The translations under genes were made by a program, and so were the position numbers. A stretch of 64,000 nucleotides of DNA from Clostridiales bacterium (GTDB taxonomy: Bacteria > Bacillota_E > Sulfobacillia > Sulfobacillales > JAIMBI01): contig DAHVOH010000001.1 in assembly GCA_027318915.1 (NCBI GenBank), positions 50,411 to 114,410 on the forward strand, written 5' to 3'. Shown piece after piece: positions 59,654 to 64,000 of the stretch; position 1 is the stretch's first letter; each line of letters starts with the position of its first letter. Below the pieces are notes generated by a model. That model saw only the letters and a list, made by a program, of their open reading frames with translations. It was not told the origin of the DNA and made no database searches.

Positions 59654-60682
59654 ATGAGGGCGGTGGTGGTGAGCAAGTTGGGAGGGCCGGAGGTGCTCCA
59701 GGCGCAGGATGTGGACGCACCGCGCCCGGCTGCCGGTGAACTGCTGATCCGTGTGCAGGGCACCTCGGTGAATTTCGCCGACATCATGATGCGGCGAGGC
59801 GGATATCACAGCGCCCGGCCGCTTCCTTTCATACCCGGCATGGACGCACTCGGCGTGGTGGAGGCTTGGGGCGAGGGTGTCGTCGGCTGGACGCGGGGAC
59901 AGCGGGTGATTGCGTATCCGTCGGGGTCGTATGCCGAATATGCCACGGTGGAGGCGACACTGGCGGTTTTGGTGCCGGAGTCGGTCGATGCGACCCAGGC
60001 TCAGGCCGCGGGTCTGGTGGGCGCCACCGCGTATGAGCTGGTGACCCGCGCCGCGCGGCTCAAGCCGGGAGAGACGGTGCTGGTGCACGCGGCGGCGGGC
60101 GGTGTGGGGACGGCCCTGGTGCAGATGGCGCGCCACCTCGGGGCGGGTCGGGTGATAGCGGCGGTGGGGCATGCGGAGAAGGCCGGCCTGCCTCGCGATC
60201 TGGGAGCCGACGCCGTCATCACCGGAGACTGGGCGACATGGGCGGAGCAGATGGGTGACGTGACGTCGGGCGGGGGCGTCGACGCCATCTTCAATCCTCT
60301 CGGGGGCGACGCCGTCGCCGCGGATCTGTCCGTGCTCAACGATTTTGGCCGCCTGGTGGTGTACGGTCAAGCGGTCGGCGCCGCCGGCGTCGCGGACACC
60401 TCGGCTCTTTACGCGAGAAATCAACGGGTGGTGGGATACAGCTTCGGGCACATCCGACGGACGAGGCCCCAATGGGTGCGCCCTGTCGCCGCCGCCATGC
60501 TGGAGTGGCTCCGGGCCGGCGTGTTTCGGCTGCCGGTGAGCGCCCGTTTTCCGCTGGAACAGGCCGGCGCGGCGCAGGCGCTGGTGGAGAGCGGCATGAG
60601 CGTGGGCAAGGTCTTGATTGACGTCAATCAGGTGGGGAGCGCGAGTTACGGCGAGGAGGATCCGGTCGATGGGACTGCATGA
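59654..60682 (+). CDS. Medium-chain (quinone oxidoreductase-type) reductase
   Basis: A 342-residue MDR-family NADPH-dependent reductase. It begins MRAVVVSKLGGPEVLQ, has VNFADIMMRRGGYHS near residue 42, GMDALGVVEAWGEGV near 65, and the NADPH motif VLVHAAAGGVGTALVQMARH near 145, followed by GADAVITGD and GGVDAIFNPLGGDA. Structural-zinc cysteines are absent, which points to the zinc-free quinone oxidoreductase branch. ATG 59654 follows AGAAAGGGGG. Its end overlaps the following acetamidase/formamidase-like gene by 14 bases, so the two are co-translated. Confidence 0.88.
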   Translation: MRAVVVSKLGGPEVLQAQDVDAPRPAAGELLIRVQGTSVNFADIMMRRGGYHSARPLPFIPGMDALGVVEAWGEGVVGWTRGQRVIAYPSGSYAEYATVEATLAVLVPESVDATQAQAAGLVGATAYELVTRAARLKPGETVLVHAAAGGVGTALVQMARHLGAGRVIAAVGHAEKAGLPRDLGADAVITGDWATWAEQMGDVTSGGGVDAIFNPLGGDAVAADLSVLNDFGRLVVYGQAVGAAGVADTSALYARNQRVVGYSFGHIRRTRPQWVRPVAAAMLEWLRAGVFRLPVSARFPLEQAGAAQALVESGMSVGKVLIDVNQVGSASYGEEDPVDGTA

Positions 60683-61595
60683 AGTGGCCTTGGATCGCCA
60701 CACGGTGCACGGGTCGTTTTGGCGGGAGCGAGAGCCCGTGCTGGAAATCGATCCCGGGGATACGGTGCGGTTTCGCACCCTGATTTCCAGCTGGACCACG
60801 GATCCCTCGGGAACCCCCTTCGAACGGCCCGATCCGGTCAACGACCGCGGCCATGCCTTGGTGGGTCCCATCTCCATCCGGGGCGCCGAACCGGGGCTCA
60901 TGCTGGCGGTGCACATCAAGACCGTGCGGCCCGCCGGCTGGGGTCAGTCAGGGGCGGGCGGAGGCCGTTGGGGACTCAATGACCGGCTTGGCTTGGCCGA
61001 ATCCCCCCGGGTGCGGCTGGATTGGCGTCTGGACGTGGAGGACGGGGTTGCGCGCGACCAATACGGGCATCAAGTGGCTCTGGCCCCGTTCATGGGGGTC
61101 ATGGGCATGCCGCCGGACACTCCGGGCAGGCACTCCACCATTCCGCCGCGCCGATGGGGCGGAAACATCGACTGCCGTGAACTGGTGGCCGGCAGTGTGC
61201 TGTATCTGCCCATCCCCGTGCCGGGAGGACTCTTTTCGGTGGGGGATGGCCACGCCGCCCAAGGGGATGGCGAGGTGGGGGGCATCGCCATTGAGTGTCC
61301 GATGGAGCAGGTGGACTTGGCTTTCGACGTGGTGGACAATCCCCCCATCGATTCCGCCCATGCCCTCACGCCGGTCGGATGGATCACGTTTGGCTTCCAT
61401 GAAGACTTGGATGAGGCGGCCATCGCCGCCTTGGACGCGATGCTGAACCTGATGGTTTCGCGGTATGCGGTGCCCGACCGTGCGCAGGCCCTGGCCTTGG
61501 CCACCGCCGCGGTCGATCTGCGGGTGACCCAGCTGGTCAATGGGGTTCGCGGCGTCCATGCGGTGCTCAACCCCGCGGCGGCCATCAATTCGTGA
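60669..61595 (+). CDS. Acetamidase/formamidase family protein
   Basis: A 308-residue protein of the FmdA/AmdA family, which hydrolyses short amides such as formamide to ammonia and the acid. Family segments: LEIDPGDTVRFRTLISSW near residue 30, RGHALVGPISIRGAEPGLML near 60, APFMGVMGMPPDTPG near 140, RRWGGNIDCRELVAGSVLYL near 160 and GGLFSVGDGHAAQGDGEVGG near 190 with the metal-binding Asp and His. ATG 60669 lies within the end of the MDR gene. With the neighbouring hydrolase it suggests catabolism of an amide compound. Confidence 0.9.
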   Translation: MGLHEVALDRHTVHGSFWREREPVLEIDPGDTVRFRTLISSWTTDPSGTPFERPDPVNDRGHALVGPISIRGAEPGLMLAVHIKTVRPAGWGQSGAGGGRWGLNDRLGLAESPRVRLDWRLDVEDGVARDQYGHQVALAPFMGVMGMPPDTPGRHSTIPPRRWGGNIDCRELVAGSVLYLPIPVPGGLFSVGDGHAAQGDGEVGGIAIECPMEQVDLAFDVVDNPPIDSAHALTPVGWITFGFHEDLDEAAIAALDAMLNLMVSRYAVPDRAQALALATAAVDLRVTQLVNGVRGVHAVLNPAAAINS

Positions 61596-61635
61596 TCGTC
61601 AATGTTGGACGTACGGACGGAGAGTGGGTGGCATT

Positions 61636-63102
61636 GTGCTGAACGGTGATGGGGCGAGGGCATTTGAGGCCTGGATGGAGGATTTCGCCGCGACGACCGC
61701 AGTACCCGGCGTCGCGGTAGCCGCTTCGCAGGATGGCCGCCTGGTCTATGAGCGGGGATTCGGATGGGCGGATCGGGAACGTCAGGCGCCCATTGACGGC
61801 GAGACCCTATTCGGCATTGGATCCATCACCAAGTCGGTGACCGCGGTGGCCATCCTGCAGTTGGCGGAACAGGGCCGCCTGCGCTTGGATGCGCCGGCCA
61901 GCGCCTATCTGCCGGAGTTGTCCGAATTCCTGGCGCCGCAAGGTCCGGGGCTGACCCTGCATCACTTCCTGACCCATACCACCGGCCTGCCCCCGCTGCC
62001 GTTGCTGACTTCGGCCATGGCCGGCAGTATGGCGCTGGATCCGACCGCCCAAGACCAGTTGGCGCACCTGGCCGACTTGGGGCTGCCGCCGGCCGATGAC
62101 CGGGCAACGTACCTGGACCTGCTGCGGCGCCTGCCGTTCCCGTGGTTGGGCCCGCCGGGGCGATGGTTCAGCTATTCGAACGACGCCTACGGGCTGTTGG
62201 GGGCCGTGATTGAACGAGTCAGCGGCACCCGCTACGAAGACTACGTGCAACGCCACATCCTGGGGCCAGCGGGGATGTCGCGCACGTTGTTTGACGCCAA
62301 GCGGCTGTCTTCGCTGGACAATGTGGCCACGCTGTATGCTCGGACGGCCCGCTCCGACGGATCCGAGGACCCGAGCCTCCCGGTGCCGTCGCCCATCTGG
62401 CGCGAGGCGCCGGCCCTGGTGGCGGCCGGCTTCTTGAAGTCGACGGTGCGCGACCTGCTGCGATACCTGACGCTGTTTGCCGACGGCGGCGTGGTCGGCG
62501 GGGCGCGCCTATTAGAGCCGGCAAGCGTGCGCACCATGACGCACGGCCACGTCGCCGTGCGCCCCGGGTACGATTACGGCTACGGTCTTGGGGTGACGCC
62601 GTATCGGGGCCTCACGGTGATTGGCCACAGCGGGGGACTCAAGGGGATCTCGGCCTATGTGGCTCTGGTGCCCGAGCGGCGCTGGGCAGTGGCCGTGCTG
62701 ATGAATTTGGCCGAGGTGGCTGCGAGCCGCGTGGGGGCCGCCCTCATCAATTGCTGGCTCGGCCTGGACCCGGACGCGCCGTTGACGGACATTCCGCCGA
62801 CGACTCCGCCCGACGACTTGTCGCCATATCTCGGGCGGTACTACTCGGGAGAGGATCGCGAAGACATTGAGATCCGGGCGCGGGATGGCGCCCTGGTGCT
62901 GCACACCGCCGACGGAGAGCAGATCTTGCGCGCGGCGGGACCGGAGGTCTTTGTGGCCGGATCGGGCAACGAGGTGACTTGGGTCCAACCGCGGCGGCGA
63001 GACGGCCGGGTATTTGCCGTGATGGTCCAAACGCGGACCTTGCCGCGCCGGTGTCTATGGGATGAGGTCGGCTATCCCGTCCTGCGGCCGGCCGGCGTTT
63101 AG
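61636..63102 (+). CDS. Serine beta-lactamase-like hydrolase (class C / esterase type)
   Basis: A 488-residue protein of the beta-lactamase/D-aminopeptidase family. The catalytic set is complete: SxxK in FGIGSITKSVTAVAILQLAE near residue 60, YxN in WFSYSNDAYGLLGAVIERVS near 180, and HxG in GLTVIGHSGGLKGISAYVAL near 335. From about 395 an extra C-terminal beta-rich domain follows (LGRYYSGEDREDIEIRARDG), as in many esterase or peptidase members. No signal peptide is seen, so it is probably intracellular. The start is uncertain: GTG 61636 is used, GTG 61624 is possible. It follows the acetamidase-like gene by 40 bases. Confidence 0.87.
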   Translation: MLNGDGARAFEAWMEDFAATTAVPGVAVAASQDGRLVYERGFGWADRERQAPIDGETLFGIGSITKSVTAVAILQLAEQGRLRLDAPASAYLPELSEFLAPQGPGLTLHHFLTHTTGLPPLPLLTSAMAGSMALDPTAQDQLAHLADLGLPPADDRATYLDLLRRLPFPWLGPPGRWFSYSNDAYGLLGAVIERVSGTRYEDYVQRHILGPAGMSRTLFDAKRLSSLDNVATLYARTARSDGSEDPSLPVPSPIWREAPALVAAGFLKSTVRDLLRYLTLFADGGVVGGARLLEPASVRTMTHGHVAVRPGYDYGYGLGVTPYRGLTVIGHSGGLKGISAYVALVPERRWAVAVLMNLAEVAASRVGAALINCWLGLDPDAPLTDIPPTTPPDDLSPYLGRYYSGEDREDIEIRARDGALVLHTADGEQILRAAGPEVFVAGSGNEVTWVQPRRRDGRVFAVMVQTRTLPRRCLWDEVGYPVLRPAGV

Positions 63103-64000
63103 CCGACCCCCGTCGACTCAAGCGGCGATCGTGAGGGGGTGTCGCGTTTGGGTCTCCGCATGTCCATGGCGGGGATGTGCCGGGGCCAGGGGTCGCCCAT
63201 CATCGGACAAGGCGTCGCCGAGGCGACGTCCATGGCCGTTTCGGTCGTTGGCAAGTCGGTTGGCCACGTCGGGCCGTGATCCGGCCCCGCCGGGCATGCC
63301 ATCGGTGTGGACAACGAATCGCACTCGGCTCTGTGGCCCAGGAGCCACAGTCCGCCAGGCGGCCGACCAACCCACGGCCGCGGCCGGCAGTGGATACGAT
63401 GGCGTGCCGTGCGGCCAGACGCGCCGCACAGGGGTGCGCCGGTTTGACTCGGGTCCCCGATGCTGGACTTGCCCACGGGATGCTTCGGTCGGTACCGGCC
63501 CCTAAACGCTCATGAGGGGCCGACGATGGCTAGATTGATGAAAATCGCCACATTCCGCTACGAGCGTGGTGGCGGTCAACCCATTAATTCCGCGGAGCGC
63601 TGGTCAGGCTTGGATATGCGGAGGAGCGGATGGGTGGGCCACACCGCTTGCAGGGTCCGGGTTAACCGATCCATGCGGACATCGGCCTCCTCCACGTAAC
63701 GGAGTCATTCCGCCCACCCTTGCGCGGGTCGTTCGGGCGGTGTCCCATGCCGAGTCCATCCCACGCACGGAGCCGTCCATTCCCGGCGAGGGCCAGGGAC
63801 CACGACCCCCCCGGGGTCAGGCACTCAGGCACTGTTCACCCGATGACGCCCCCGCGTCTGGTCTGCCACCGCGGCCGTGCGGACCCGGACAAGCAGCGCC
63901 TCCTGCAGTACGTGACTCGGGTGAATACGGACCCGGCGCCGCTTCGCCGGCGGGCCAAAGAGGTGCCGAAGGCCTCCTCCGGTACCGTGAGTGAGGAAGG
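63103..64000. other. Gene-poor right end
   Basis: About 900 bases without a recognised gene. A 57-residue frame from ATG 63526, beginning MARLMKIATFRYERGGG, has GAGGGG upstream but no family resemblance and loses coding character after about 20 residues. No hairpin, tRNA or repeat could be supported. Confidence 0.4.

Noticed and set aside
63526..63699. Small gene at the right end (MARLMKIATF...)
   Set aside because: Acceptable ribosome site but no family resemblance and random composition after about 20 residues.
1..64000. CRISPR arrays, replication origin, intact insertion sequences
   Set aside because: No regularly spaced long repeats, DnaA-box clusters or complete transposase genes were seen.

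Overview
The window is high-GC bacterial DNA with ordinary chromosomal gene content. Several traits point to a monoderm of the Bacillota type, perhaps near Sulfobacillus or Thermaerobacter: the coproporphyrin-dependent haem route (hemQ, hemE, hemH, hemY in one operon), a SAM-I riboswitch with an intrinsic terminator, an aa3-type quinol oxidase with a lipoprotein subunit II, and heme A synthase with two Cys pairs. The lineage is an inference; there is no rRNA gene here to fix it. No tRNA, rRNA, CRISPR array or intact mobile element was seen.

Layout. 0-6.3 kb, mostly minus strand: proB-proA (proline), dinB, metX-hom (homoserine/methionine branch), a small VOC protein and a transposase remnant. 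6.5-11.6 kb, plus strand: hemQ-hemE-hemH-hemY, then a VIT/CCC1-like metal transporter. 11.7-15.1 kb: a GNAT acetyltransferase, a SAM-I riboswitch with terminator controlling a MetY fused to a CoA-binding domain, and yceI. 15.7-24.3 kb: cupin, LysR-type regulator, GT4 glycosyltransferase, an ECF sigma factor with a membrane-anchored BNR/Asp-box partner, a CDF metal transporter, a nucleotidyltransferase-like protein with an O-methyltransferase, and a TraB/DUF5694-like protein. 24.3-26.1 kb is decayed. 26.3-31.3 kb: qoxABCD-ctaA, an aa3 quinol oxidase and its heme A synthase. 31.5-35.1 kb: a sulfur/thiol redox cluster. 35.3-38.3 kb: amidohydrolase and MFS transporter. 38.3-45 kb: methyltransferase, questin-oxidase-like protein, a 1.1-kb gap, and a three-gene succinate dehydrogenase/fumarate reductase. 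45.2-46.6 kb: a membrane-anchored HtrA protease. 46.6-49 kb is decayed and holds a radical-SAM/SPASM remnant. 49-56 kb: a membrane protein, an MMPL exporter and a heterodimeric ABC exporter. 56.3-63.1 kb: a TraB-like protein, a VOC-DUF302 fusion, then a class V aminotransferase, MDR oxidoreductase, acetamidase/formamidase-like protein and serine beta-lactamase-like hydrolase.

The most striking feature lies in the sulfur cluster: DUF302 protein, glutaredoxin, persulfide-dioxygenase-like metallo-beta-lactamase protein, tandem rhodanese, two-domain protein disulfide oxidoreductase (PDO), with a convergent DsrE-like gene. Both thiol-redox proteins carry an in-frame UGA exactly where the first cysteine of the CxxC active site belongs (U-P-H-C at 32055 and U-P-Y-C at 34282). 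Reading continues past both in uninterrupted, family-like sequence. The two sites share nearly the same nucleotide string around the UGA, and a hairpin follows the second at the distance expected of a bacterial SECIS. The simplest reading is a pair of selenocysteine oxidoreductases in a persulfide-handling operon; UGA read as cysteine is the main alternative. UGA is an ordinary stop elsewhere in the window, so this is local recoding, not a changed code. No Sec machinery genes are in the window.

Other notable points are apparent non-canonical start codons on three genes, a MetY-CoA-binding fusion, a sigma factor paired with a beta-propeller-like membrane partner, phased TATGCA repeats over the proBA promoter, and a perfect 18-bp inverted repeat with a stop codon in its loop.
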